Assembly: GCA_964019135.1 (NCBI GenBank)
Contig: OZ025253.1
Span: forward strand, 10,111,059 to 10,175,058
Length of the DNA: 64,000 bases
Reading direction: 5' to 3'
Source: Arenicola marina
Taxonomy: Eukaryota > Annelida > Polychaeta > Arenicolidae
Positions 30,561 to 42,720 of this stretch are shown piece by piece. Under the pieces are notes generated by a model. That model did no database searches. It was not told the DNA's origin and was given only the letters and a program-made list of their open reading frames with translations. The position numbers and the translations under genes are program-made. Position 1 is the stretch's first letter. Each line of letters starts with the position of its first letter.

Positions 30561-33257
30561 CGCCAGCGGCGGCCCGTAACTGCAGATATACGGTCAACTA
30601 AAGATGGTGGAAGGTATGTCAGGTAAACTGTTAATTGGCGATAAAAACATGAGAAATGTCCTTGCGTAGTTATCTGTATCTGTATGTCTTATCGATGCAA
30701 CTTTCCTTCAAGTTTGTTTCACGCGAATGTGTAGCACTATGAGTTGCATTTTTAGAGCGTTTTTGCAGTGTTGACCGTTTCTGAATCTTGTCAGATACCC
30801 GAGTTACCGTCATCACCCAATTTGAGTTACGGGCAGCATAATAGATTATTACATGACGTTACTACGATGTAATCAGAGCAATATAACAATAGCGCGAGTT
30901 AGCGGGGCTTAAGACAATTTTATTGGCCCGACATCAAGCTGTAGCAGCCCGCCAATTTTCATTATCCGCCCGAGGCTGCGATAGTGAAAATGAAGGGCGG
31001 CTCCAGGTTGATGAAGGGCAAATCAAATGTCTAACGCCATGCAACACACGTGCTATTACTATTATTTCAAGTTAAACTTAACTTTTAGTTTAACTCGCAT
31101 ATGTGCTGGGCTTTACCATTTCTCCTTGCTTCTTTGGTTTAGTGGGTCTATTTGCATACAACGTTTGAGGTAAAATGTTTAGCGCTTACAAGCCTTCCCA
31201 CATTTTTTGAGCCAGTCGCCTTCTTTACACCATCTATCCGTATATCATGACCAAGAAACGGCACGCTTACCAAAGCATTTAGACGGTTAGGCTTGCCATT
31301 TAAATCAATAACCACAATTCTTTTGTGCGTGACGTCATGTCTCGTTGTTCTACGCCATGTAACTAAGGCATCGATTGTCTTTCGAAAGGGCGGAACGGCG
31401 GTTTGGGTCAGATTATAGGATTTTTGGCGACCTTCAGCTTTAATGCAATTGTACTAGTTAACACGACCATCAAATCGGAATAATGGTTGTTGACGTAATA
31501 CACGCGCTTACTGACGTGATACATGTACTTACTGAGGTGATACCTTAACCGCCATGTTCGCACATCCATGTCCATGAGCACATGCAGCAATTTAATAAAT
31601 GTTTGAATCCGCACTAACATAGTGTTGAGTATCATCAGTTGTTATCTTGTTTTCACAATTGCGTCCTTGAGACTCTATTGCACTATGTGGAACATTTGTC
31701 CCGGCCAATGCACAGTCAGATTTAAACAAGGAATAATGAGGAATAAAATATGCAACTGACACTACCGGCTGTCAAAGATGCATGCGACTTAGGGGTCTAT
31801 ACAGCTATGCCCATGGTAAAACCCAAAACGTCATAGTCACGAAACGCCAGACCGGAGAATAAGGATAAGGATAAGGATAAAATGTAGGGCTTCTAGGAGC
31901 AAAAGTTTTCAATGGATACACTGTGGAGGGGTAGGGCGGGGCGATACCCCATATCCCATCGTGTAAAAAAGCACTTATATATATATATATATCAAGCTGT
32001 AGAGTTACTGTCTCGTATATTCATTGCTCCCGTCAATAGACACAGTCATCATGGCGCTGTGAAACTGTACATTTTGTCCTAGATGATGCACACCATATAG
32101 TCGACTTTTCGTCACTGTGATGTTTTGGGTCTTGAAATACGTATACTAAAGAACAATTTTATCCGAACGGTATTTGGTTTCTCGGTTATTACCAGACGAA
32201 AAAAAAGTCAGATATTGACAAGATGTCAGTTTAGGAAGGTTTGTACTGTACTAGCGAATATGGTGGATAGGAAGAAGTGGCCGCGCTCGGGAAAATATGT
32301 ATGAAGGGATTACCTCCTTAGCGGTAATATATGACTTAAGCTGAAGCGGGGTTCCAATCCCCGCATACAGAAGGCGAATATGCGCTGTTGAAAGTGGTGG
32401 TGTCCACTTTGGTTCGGAACAATTTTGTACCCGACAATGGAGCGTGCAAGAAAGATCGCTTTGCATCGAAAAGGGGCATCGCACAATAGAAGCCCCCCCT
32501 CCCCCCCCCCCCCCCCAGGATATTTGACTGAATACCCAATTAGTACTGAACGCCTTTGTAATTCACTCCAACATCCTAATATGACAGAACCGTGACAAAC
32601 GTTGTATTGATTCAATTAGAACTGAGCGCGCTATGATTCGATTAGAATTGAACGCGCTCCGAGTCAACTGGAACTGATTTCGCTATGATTAAAAAATAAA
32701 TAACGTGCCATGATTCAATTAGGATTGAATGCTCCACGTTTCAATTTGGATTGAACGCACCATGGCTTAATTAGAACCGAATGTCTTATGGATGGCATAG
32801 CTAGGACTGTACTACGGTTTATCATTAATTGTAACTACGATATATGATTTAATTAACGGTACCGTTTAGGGTTAAGGTTTGATCAAGACTAAATGCCCAT
32901 TTTGGTTAATTACGTTGGTTTCAATCATTGGCTTTGCGTAACACGATATACGTTCACTGTGATTTAAGTATACCCATTGACTTCGCGGCACTTGCGCTTA
33001 TGACTGAATAAGCCTGTCTGTGCCTGGCATAGCTTGTCGCAGACGTCGCGTCGTTGTCCTGTCGTTTTTGTCGCCCCGATGCCCTGTCATGTCGACCATT
33101 GCTCTAAACTTTCAATATCTGACTTGTATCGTTCTATTTCTCAAGTCAGACGCAGTCGTGGCAGACCATTCCATTCCATTTCGTTTCTTCTCTTATGTCT
33201 GTTTTTTATCGAGATGCCGCAAGGGTATCAGCAAGCCAAAAATAAGAATGCGAGTAT

Positions 33258-33263
33258 TTTATT
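33258..33263 (-). terminator. Candidate poly(A) signal of SULT-B
   Basis: Minus-strand AATAAA in the same context as 3829-3834, 322 bp after the stop codon. Confidence 0.45.
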
Positions 33264-33584
33264 GGCGACAACAATGACCATGGTATCAACATTAAACATA
33301 CATTGTGCCAATGGGCCAAACCATTTATTGTCAGATATTAGGGGGGCGAAATTAATTTATCCGTAAATCTTTTGGTTTCCATTGCTGGTGTTGTCTCCAA
33401 TGAACATGAAAACCCTAGTGACAGTTCTATCTCACAAGTCAAAATATCCCAATAAACTTCTTCTCTCAGTGAATAAGTCAAAACAAGACACTCATGCATG
33501 CGCATATAACTATACCGGTTGTCGTATCAGCGTTTGCATAACGCCAATATCAATATAGCATTTAATTGATAATAATTGTAATGT

Positions 33585-36236
33585 TTAACTGTCAGCGCTA
33601 AACTGAAAATTAACACCTGCCGGTTTGAGTTTTCCTTTCACCAGCGTGTCGATGTAGCCGCTTTGTTCGGCCGTGAAGTAGTTGACCCAGTCTCCCACTT
33701 TGCCTTTACGCATGAAGCTGCCCCGATCCTTCCGAATGACGTGGCTTTCCTCCATGTTCGTGGACGGATTTTCCTTCATGGACTGGAAGGACGTGGCGTC
33801 CAAGATACGGGCCAGCTGGGACGAATCCACGGCCTTTCCCGTGAATTCTGCAATCGCCTTAATCTCGCCGCTAGGATCCCGAATGAGATTCTCATAGAAA
33901 ACGACCTTGACCCTTGGGTGATCGCGTAGAGCCCACCACCCCAACACCCAGTCGAAGTAGTCTCCATACAGCAGCTGTTTGGACTTGACAAGTTGGAAAA
34001 ATTGGTTCCAGCTTCCGGGGAAATCGATGGGCTTCATGAAGCGGTAGAAGTGGTAATACGACACGAGATTGTCCTTCGGATTGCGAAGGACGATTATGGC
34101 TTTCGCGGCCTCTTCTGTCACGTGATGCTGGAGGAAGCCCGCCGGTAGGTGGCTCTTCATCAGTCGTGGTGAGCTGACTGTGGCGAGCTGGTCGCAGGTG
34201 GATGGAGTGCCGGGAATTTGGAATTCTAAGTAAGGAACACGTTCATCTAAGGATCGGGATCGCGCGTCTGTGATGTCGGCGCCATTGTCAATGAGATACA
34301 CGATCTCTTGCATCCACGTTGTTCCTGCGGCGAGATAATACATCCATTACGGAAAGTAAAGTATAGCTAAATAAATACAATAAAACCTTTGTAAGTTGAA
34401 CCTTTTCTCGTGAATCCACGTTGTCCCAATGACAAGTGAGCTATATATAACTCCTGCATATATGCTCTTTCAATGCCAAGATACACCCATCCATGATCGA
34501 TAACGAATAGCTTCATAAATGAAGAAGAACCCGAAACCAACTGCTTGCATTTACGTTGCCCATACTAAGTTGTTCCATATTTTAGCATGTACGTATTAAC
34601 AATATTGCCTTTACTTTTAAACGCCTGGACAATATTCAACGGTTCTGTGCCTACGTTCAAGGTATGAGAACCAGTGTGGGAAGTCAAACTGCATTACTGA
34701 GAAGCGTAAACATTTTACGCGTGCACTTTACGAGCAGTGTACGCGGCAGTTAAATGAAAGAATAAAGGAGACATGTTAAACATGTGGAGACAATGTTTAT
34801 GGTCAGATTAACTAGTACATTAACTGTATATCTGAAGGTGACTAAAATCGTGTAACCTGACCCAAAACCGCATTGCGGCCCGTTTAATAGACAATCGTTG
34901 GCACGGTGACATTGCGTAGAACAAACAAGCATGACGTAAAACAAACAAAGAAACATCTGATTACTGATTTAAACAGTTGGCCTGGCTGCACCAGTCAGGT
35001 TTCTTAAAGCTACAACTATTTTGACATTTTTCTCGTGGTTCAGGATTTGTTCCTTATATGCCTGTATTGGTGGATTGGATTGGTGAAATTATTGATCTAT
35101 TGCTGATGACAGTTATAGGCGTACTTCACGCGTGTTTTGATGTACCTCATCAAGAGGAGTAAGAGAAATTGTCTTCCAATATCGAAATAAAAATATTTTT
35201 AACCCACGTTATACGCATAGATCTATAAATCGAAGCGTATGCTGCACTGCACTGCACTGGATCCGTGCAAGATTTTTAAAATGTCATTTCAGATATCTGA
35301 AATTGTATTTCACCTTTCTAAAATGTTATTTCACCTTTCTAAGATGTTATTTCACCTTTTAAAATGTTATTTCAAAAACCTAAAATGCTATTTCAGATCT
35401 CTAACTGTTAGTTCAGATATATGGAATACAATTTTAGACACATGTAACTAAATTTCAGATATATGGAATAAAATTTTAGATGTATAAAATACTCGATTTA
35501 AGATATCTGGAATACAATAGTAACTGGAATAAGTATAGTCAGTGAGCTATGCTGAGGCAAAAAGTTGCACTAAAGTGACAGAACGACAGGTATGGTTATT
35601 TCATGTCTGGAGTACATAACCTACTTTATGTATAGTGAAAACATCAGGTGTACGTCAGTGCCCAGCACATTATAAACTTTGACCGAGACCGATATATCGA
35701 GCTTGCAAGCACCCCCCTCCCCTCCACCCCACCTCCGTACCGTCCTGTAGCTGTATGCATAAACTACATGAAGCTTACCCCATGAAAAGTGTATTTTTGT
35801 CTCTGCTTCGCCAGCTCCTTGTGGTTGTACTCATGGTCAGGGAATCATATACAATATGATTTTAGCACTTCAGAAAATCCTACTCATGCGTTCCTACTTT
35901 GTTTTAGCTCGATAATCGCTCGACCACTTTTCCAGTTAGTGCTAAACCTTTTGGCGTAGCCTAGGTGTGCTTTATGCATACCGTCCATGGACACGCCCTT
36001 ACTACACTACGCTATGGTTAAACCGGTAAAGCCATCGATATTCCATGTCACTCACCAGCCTTAGGATACGTGCAAACGATGACGTCACCGTCCGCCATCT
36101 TCATCTCTTTGGCCTGTGTGAGCTGCCTCCGCCCCATAAAGGGTTCTCTGTACAGGGCGCCATCGAGGAAGAACTGCCCCGAGATGTTAAACTCCAGCGG
36201 ATTGAAGTCTGCTTTCTCGCCGTCTGTGCCGTGCAT
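33585..36236 (-). CDS. Cytosolic sulfotransferase SULT-B (two exons: 36236-36056, 34324-33585)
   Basis: PAPS-dependent sulfotransferase, paralogue of SULT-A with the same exon layout: donor G|GTGAGT after 36056, acceptor CGCCGCAG before 34324, phase 1, 306 residues. One residue is missing near the N-terminus (MHGTDG against MSHGADG). Visible motifs match SULT-A: TYPKAGTTW across the junction, KSHLP, RNPKDNLVSYYHF, RKGKVGDW. About 15 replacements separate the two proteins, clustered near the C-terminus (residues 240-260 and the last 20) and none in the motifs. Both copies being intact while their introns have drifted suggests both are under constraint. The minus-strand TATA box is at 36363-36354. 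Substrate unknown. Confidence 0.9.
35280..35480 (-). repeat. 21-bp minisatellite in SULT-B intron
   Basis: Inverted counterpart of 1495-1660 with fewer and more diverged units (TTTCACCTTTCTAAAATGTTA). It gives rise to spurious FHLSKML-type frames. Confidence 0.7.
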
Positions 36237-36353
36237 CTTCGCTGCTGTATGCGGTTTACCTGCGTTGTTCGGTGAGTCCTGTTCGGTACTGCCAAGCGCG
36301 CTGTCACGGTATGGCTACCGTAATACCTGAATCGCCTGGGCGATGCTGGTACC

Positions 36354-36363
36354 CTTATATATA
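36354..36363 (-). promoter_or_regulatory. TATA box of SULT-B
   Basis: Minus-strand TATATATAAG 118 bp upstream of the SULT-B start, in context shared with SULT-A (CATCGCCCAGGCG follows in both). Confidence 0.6.
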
Positions 36364-36829
36364 CATCTGTAGGTAGAATCAACAGGGTCAGTGCGATGAC
36401 ACGGCTTGCCACTCATGTGTTACCTGAATACCTGGATGCTGTGCGAATGTGAGGTAGCGTCGTCAATAGTCATACGGGCATCTAAAGCATTCACTGGTTT
36501 TTATCAGCGCATAAATCGCGACGAATTCAGATACATGTGCCCCCACGCCGTCCCCCGACTCCCCCAGCTGGCGTATTGTCTGTGTGAGTTGCGCGCTGCA
36601 CACCCCGTAGCGTCAGTTGTATGTTACTGGCCCAACCTCTGAAGCTGACGACAAGGATAATAGGCCGCTGTGAATAGGAGACAGGGTAATGCCCCCATGT
36701 CTCACTCACCACAGCTCTGTATCGCCACGCTTCAGTGCATGTTCGAGCGCTTCATTGCCAACCTCGGGGGGGCCGAAACCTTCTAATTACAGTGTAATTT
36801 GCGCTTTACAGCAAGAGTTTATTGAATGA

Positions 36830-39540
36830 CGGACCGTATAGAAAAATTAGAATGGCGAGACTGGGTGGACTAGGGCGAGGGCTTATTCTGACACGATTCA
36901 CGTGTCAGGCTCATAAGCATCTGCGTGCAGGCCAGCGAGCAGACTCTATTTCTGCCATTGGTCCTATGCCGGTATTCATAAACCATATGCTTAGCGCTAT
37001 ACAAATATATTTCACACAGAAGCACCACATCAACGTTGACGCGACACACGACGGAATGGCACTGTTTGTTCTACTTTAAAGTTTTTATACAGCAATATAT
37101 TCCCTGAGAAACTGAGAAACTGCAAATTTTTTTCAATGCAAAGGATTGATTGATAAATTCGCAGTGTATATAAACACACATTTTGCACGCAATAACTAAT
37201 AGGGCCGATGGTTTAGTCCTTTGCAGAAACTGATGAATCTCATGCGGGAAAGTAAAAATGGGGCATTCATGATGCGTTTTGCCTCTTGAAGACAACTCTA
37301 ACTTAATACAACGGGGCTCCTTGGCGAAAGCATTGGAACTAGCGTTAGCTGGTACCACCGCTCGTACTCTTATATAAGTATTACTGAGTGAGCGAAGTTA
37401 GTCCCGCCGAACCATGCTAGAACTAGCGTTGTAATGCCTCTCGGCGTTGTTTCGCTCATATCAGTGAAACGTCTGCATGCACCAAAGACTCGCAAACAAT
37501 TTTATGCGTGTCAGCATATCAAAATCTGGCAAATGAACAAAAATGAGTACAAGAGAAGAGATATTGCGGCTAGAAGCAACCTGAAACGGTTTCTGAGCGC
37601 GCGAAAGAAGCCAATGCCGGGGGTCGGTAGCTACAAATCTCATGGCCATAGCTCTGTCATTGATTATCTGATAGTGACATACATCGTTGACACGATGCGC
37701 ATGGAATGATATATTTGTTCAGTAGACAACATTCCAAGAACAATCTACTTGAAGAGTAATTCAGAGTGCCAAGATAACCCAACAGTTTTTTCTAAGATCC
37801 TATTTTTTTTTGCGAAGGGTTGCCACCTCACTTGAAGACCAGTAGCGCTAAATTGGTTTCGGTGACCACCCATTTGTTGAGCCTATTTTGCTACATCATA
37901 ATCCAGTGTCATGCGATAAAATGTTCAGAAACATGTAATGACTTTCTAACATTGTGGCAGAAAGTTATTAAATTAATATCTCAAAATCCAGAAGGTTCTC
38001 GGTATTACCATATATATTGACATATATTCTCCTCATTTTACATATAAAGATTACTAATGTAGATTTATGCATATATATTTTATACTGGTATTGTCATAGA
38101 TGTGAAGACATATAACAATTGATAACTTCCGCAACTATTTGTGCAAATGAGGAGGTGGGTAATGGGGAGGTGTCTGAATCACAGTTCTGTTACCCTGTTG
38201 AAGTTTGTTAGGTAGACACCTTAAATAAAGATAGATAGTTCAATATTTCTCGGTGACTCCCAGTTTTTTTTCCTGTTTTTGTCATTTCTTGCATTGAGTA
38301 ACATGCTACACATTTTTTCAGAAACTTCTAATGACTTTTAGTTTTCTGACTATAAAGCGAGAATTTCTTTAAATATGATAGCATACCTGTTTCGCTAACA
38401 TTCATATAGTCTGAAGATGCATCCAAGACATTCCTCGAACACATTTGAAAGTCGTGATTTAGGCGGGAAATTGCTCTTCGGGTAGCTTATTAGTTTTAGT
38501 GTGGTAAAGACCGTCGTTATGAATACCGCATGTGAGTAGTAATATTAAGTAGGGCGAATACCGAAACCAGTTACGTTGTCCCGGGACCGTTGGTCGCAAT
38601 ATTTAGGCATTATCGTCCAACACAAACATGTTCATGGGCTTTTAAGCGTGACGTTTAATGGCCTCTGGATCTGTGCCAGATTTCGGTAATCTTCAGGGCA
38701 TCGTTTGCTGCTGAGGAACCAGGGAAGGACTATTTCAGTGAGGCAGGTATCACAGGAAAGGCACGTGTCGAACAAGGCAATATGTCAATAGCCATCGGCG
38801 TTTACGGCCGTGAGTACTCACCATTCGCAGCTGATTCCTATTACAGGGGATAGCGTGAACACCTCCATCCTTGTGACTTGGGACATGCATCATGAATTGG
38901 TCCATGCGTACTATCCGCTCTCAGCGGATTCCTATTACAGGGGGTGGCGTAAACGCCTCCATTCTTGTTACTGGAGACATACATCATGGCGGATACATAA
39001 ATATCGGCGAATGGTGATCACTATGCCACAAGCGCCTGTGTTTGGACTGTCCACGATATTCATGTTAACCCTTGACGGTTTCTCAACCCTAACCCGTCAG
39101 CGATTTCCTTAAGGCTGCAGCTAAATGAGTTAGCAACGGTTTAGTTATATGATGAGTTCCCTGATCAGAAGGGCGGATTCCCCGTCTATGGCAGAAATGC
39201 TACAAACGTTTAGTTGCAACACAGGCGTCATTTTCGGGTGACCTTGAATTTGTTGTTCAGCGTGGCCAAGTGTAGTATATTCCTGGGGATGGCCGAACAG
39301 ACTTTGACAAGATTCTGAACGTTAAAAAAGTGTTCTCCCGTACAATGAATGCCTAAAATAAATTACTACAATGGCTACATTCATCGGGTTGTGTGTCAAG
39401 TACCCAGGGGGCAGATTTATTAATACAAGTGTTGTACCTGACATAAATGGGTTCGTTATGTTCTTGTGTTCCGCCCGGCCCACCGCTGTGACATACGGAA
39501 GTCTCCGCAACATTGGGTTCCGCGGGTGCTCAGTGAAGCC
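36830..39540. other. Intergenic region, no gene recognised
   Basis: About 2.7 kb without recognisable protein similarity. A ~95-bp imperfect tandem duplication (GGATTCCTATTACAGGGG...) lies at about 38815-39005. Short reading frames here show no motif or codon pattern that I trust. Confidence 0.6.
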
Positions 39541-40763
39541 CTAAAGAGCGGACATTTGTGACGCAAAAGATACTCCTATAAAGCGAACAGTAATGATGAA
39601 AAAGATACTTCTATAGAGCAGACATCAATCATGAAAAAGATACCCCTATAGATCGATATAGAGTGAAAACCATAGAGCCGACATTTTGGATGAAAAAGAT
39701 ACTGGGACTAATAATTATAATTAAAAGGTACCGCTATGCAATGGCGTGTGCAGGAATCCTTGAAAGGGGGGGGGGGGTGGTACAATAATAAAAAGACGAC
39801 TGGTTGGGTGGGGGGGGGGGGGATTGAACGAAATTGCGACCAAGGGATCCATTATTTTTTTGACGACGGGGGGCGGGGAGGGGCATAACATTTGAAAAGT
39901 GGGGGCACAGATATACTTTTGAGTCTGAAATGGGGGGGGGGGGCACGTGCCACCTGTGCACCCCTCTGGACACGCCCATGCTATGTAGCTGTCATTTATA
40001 ATTAATACAATGCTCATATTTAATACTGGCGACCGGGCACGGGGTGCGGTGGGGGGCGGGGGGGGGGGGGGGGTGGACGACTCTGAAACTAAAATGCGCA
40101 TACACTTGGCGGCTTTGCCGTGAAAAAAGAGTTGAAACGTAACTTGCGAGCGTTTATTAGAGCTTACATATTAGAGACAATTATATGCGCTATATATCTA
40201 AAATGTTTTTGCGCAACGTAAGATCAATTGTTCAAAAGTAGCCGTTGGGAAGCAGAATATGACTTCCCTTTGAGAATGTGCGGCGGATGTGTGTAATGTG
40301 AGTCTGCTCATGTGTGACGTATTGTGGTGCTTGGTGGTGATGCTTTTTGACGTTTGTGGGTAAGGGAAAGTAAGTAATGCGTAGGAAAACTGGCCGGTCG
40401 CAAACAACGTATAAGAGATTCTTTGGTTTCTTGAGCTTTTTTGTCTTCAAACTTGTATAATAGGCAGCACTTCATATACAACGATGCATTAGGATATGAA
40501 TATTATACTTTTACAAGCATACTGGTTATACGGAATGTAATATTTTCATTTCATGAAATGCAACTTGTACAGGTCGCGTTTTTTCTTGCGACCATTAGTC
40601 TACTAGGACAACAATAACATTGATGAAAACAGATCGATATATATATATTGTAGCCTTTGCTACAGTATGTCATGTGTAGTCGGTAATGGCGAACGCATAG
40701 AGGAGGCAAAGCGGCAAGTGAACACCCAAAACACGATATTATACCTAAATACAGTGCCATTAC

Positions 40764-42035
40764 ATGGATAAGTGGGTGACCAAAAGCTCAAGGAAGCGTA
40801 TACGCCAACTCAGTGCAGATACTGATGCAAAAGAAAGCAAAAAGTTGAATTTTAAGCAAAAAACCGCACCCGCCATTCGGATAATGAGCGATAATGCGGA
40901 TAACGCAAACAAAGGAAGTTTGCCGCCTGAGCCGGCTACCGCCGAGGAGAGTGAAACAGACGATTCACCGCATACAGGTGGGGACGCTGACTCTCCTTAG
41001 GATAGTCTCTCCTTAACCATCGAAACGGTTGGCGAAAATACCGGCTGTATTGCTAGCCTACAGAAACAAAACGAGGATTTAAAGAGAGAATTGGCCCTTC
41101 TGAAAGGAATAGTGATAAATCAACAGGATCGGATAAACCAACTTACCGAAAACGTCCAAGACCTCACTTTGAGATCGATGAGATATAATGCTCTTTTCCA
41201 CAACATACCGGAATCCAGAAATGCAGATGAACTAGAAAATTGTGAAATGACCGTCACTAAATTCCTTACCAATAACGGTTTTCAAGGCCCACTGCCAGAC
41301 ATGGATCGAGCCCATCGCCTCGGCGCCCCGCCTGGCCCCACCGCCAAACGACCACGGTTAATTATCGTACGATTCTCTACGCAGCGAGCAGCTGATAGGA
41401 TTATTGCTTTCGGTAAAAGCCTATCTAAAGACAAGGGGAAAATTACACCTCGATTTCCCAATGACATGCTCGAGCAAAGAAGAAAACATGGCGAAACCGT
41501 GGCGGAGATGAAGAAAAAAGCAAGTCAATCACAGGTGAGGGTCAAAATGGTGAAAGACAAATTGTGGATAAACGGGGAGTTGCAAAAGGACCCCTTGCCC
41601 AGACCCTCTTCCAAGGATATCCTTCATACGTCAACCGTAGAGAAGGACTCCCTCTTAAACAACAAATTCAAGTATAAGGATGGCCGTACCGTCAGCTCAC
41701 TGGGTATCTCCGTTACCGCAACGCAGGTGGAGGTCAAATCCATCACCGATGTTCGAAACGCGTACAATCTATTGCTACTAGATCCAGTCAGACAGGAAGC
41801 ATCCCATGTTGCTGCTGTATTCCGGACGAACGTTGATTCGGGCTCAGAAAACGACAACATATCTGAAGGCTGGCAGGATGACGGCGCATACGGTGTCGGC
41901 AGACATCTGCGCTATCTCAGGCGCCGCCAGAGCCTCGTCAACACCGCCATCTTCCTCACCATAACCGGGCGAAAACCACAGCTGGGACAAAGCGGCTTCC
42001 GCCAAATTGAATCTTCACTGGACACGCTGTTTTAA
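40764..42035 (+). pseudogene. LINE ORF1 with RRM-like region and an IMPACT-N-like C-terminus
   Basis: 423 codons from ATG 40764, broken by one in-frame TAG at 40998-41000. In order: basic N-terminus; acidic Ser/Thr-rich stretch; coiled coil (KQNEDLKRELALLKG) near residue 105; L1-ORF1-like RRM and C-terminal part (RYNALFHNIPES, DRAHRLGAPPG, RPRLIIVRF, ITPRFPNDMLEQRRKHG); then a segment with ASHVAAVFR, EGWQDDGAYGVGRHLRYLRR, GRKPQLGQSGFRQIE. The last pattern resembles the IMPACT-N/UPF0029 fold (DDGE..AG..LL..L, GG.hLG..RF..I). Role in LINEs: RNA-binding chaperone of the particle. The C-terminal assignment is inference. Confidence 0.7.
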
Positions 42036-42720
42036 CGCCGCATTAACTATAACTATAAATATAGTCCACTATAAACTGTTTACCTCGCTATTTTTGTATT
42101 TAGGAAATCAAATCCATATGATGAGTGGCGGGATGTGACTGTGTACACCAGTTGTGTGCCCGTACACGCGAACCTGCACTTGGAATGTACGCTAGTAATG
42201 GGGAGCTGTGCTTCCTGGTATCTTACCGACCCCGTAATGTAAGAAATGTACAACGCTGAAGGTTAAAGCTCGCACTATTACGAAGTAATGCAAAACGTGT
42301 TCACTGGCCGCTTTGGGACGCACAACGTCTCAAATGTGCATTTATGTACTCAATCTTCATGTTATGTTTCCTTTATTTGTTTCTCTTTTCCTTCGTTCAT
42401 TGTATATGTTTGTGTCAAACGTGAGTCAGGTTTTTTGCTCCACCTGAACCATTCCTCCACCACCAGTGCTCCACCGACAGGGCCTATATCAAGTGGGTTA
42501 GCCCGTTTAAGCTTCCAATATCTGCATTTACATCGTCTCATACCAATCGCTCGTCATCTCGCATGTCCATATCCAATAGCTATTGCGTTTGCATGTTACC
42601 ATAACCCAGATCTAGCGAAAACCGGCCTTGCCAAATGCTGTATAACAATGGAACGAAATGTATCTGTCAACTCACTTCTCGGAGCGCATGTTACCGACAA
42701 ATGAGTAAAGGTAGTGTTCC

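Larger units (their letters stand above)
31020..36830 (-). repeat. Right arm of the SULT inverted duplication (P1')
   Basis: Inverted counterpart of 1-5815, containing SULT-B and all the same repeats in reverse order. It ends at about 31020 next to sequence unrelated to the left arm's neighbour, so a rearrangement breakpoint lies at 30060-31020. Confidence 0.85.

Noticed and set aside
37434..37709. 91-residue frame in the 36.8-39.5 kb gap
   Set aside because: No recognisable domain, no homologous copy, composition as expected by chance.
39734..40101. Proline-rich frames
   Set aside because: Translations of G/C homopolymer runs in a degraded repeat.
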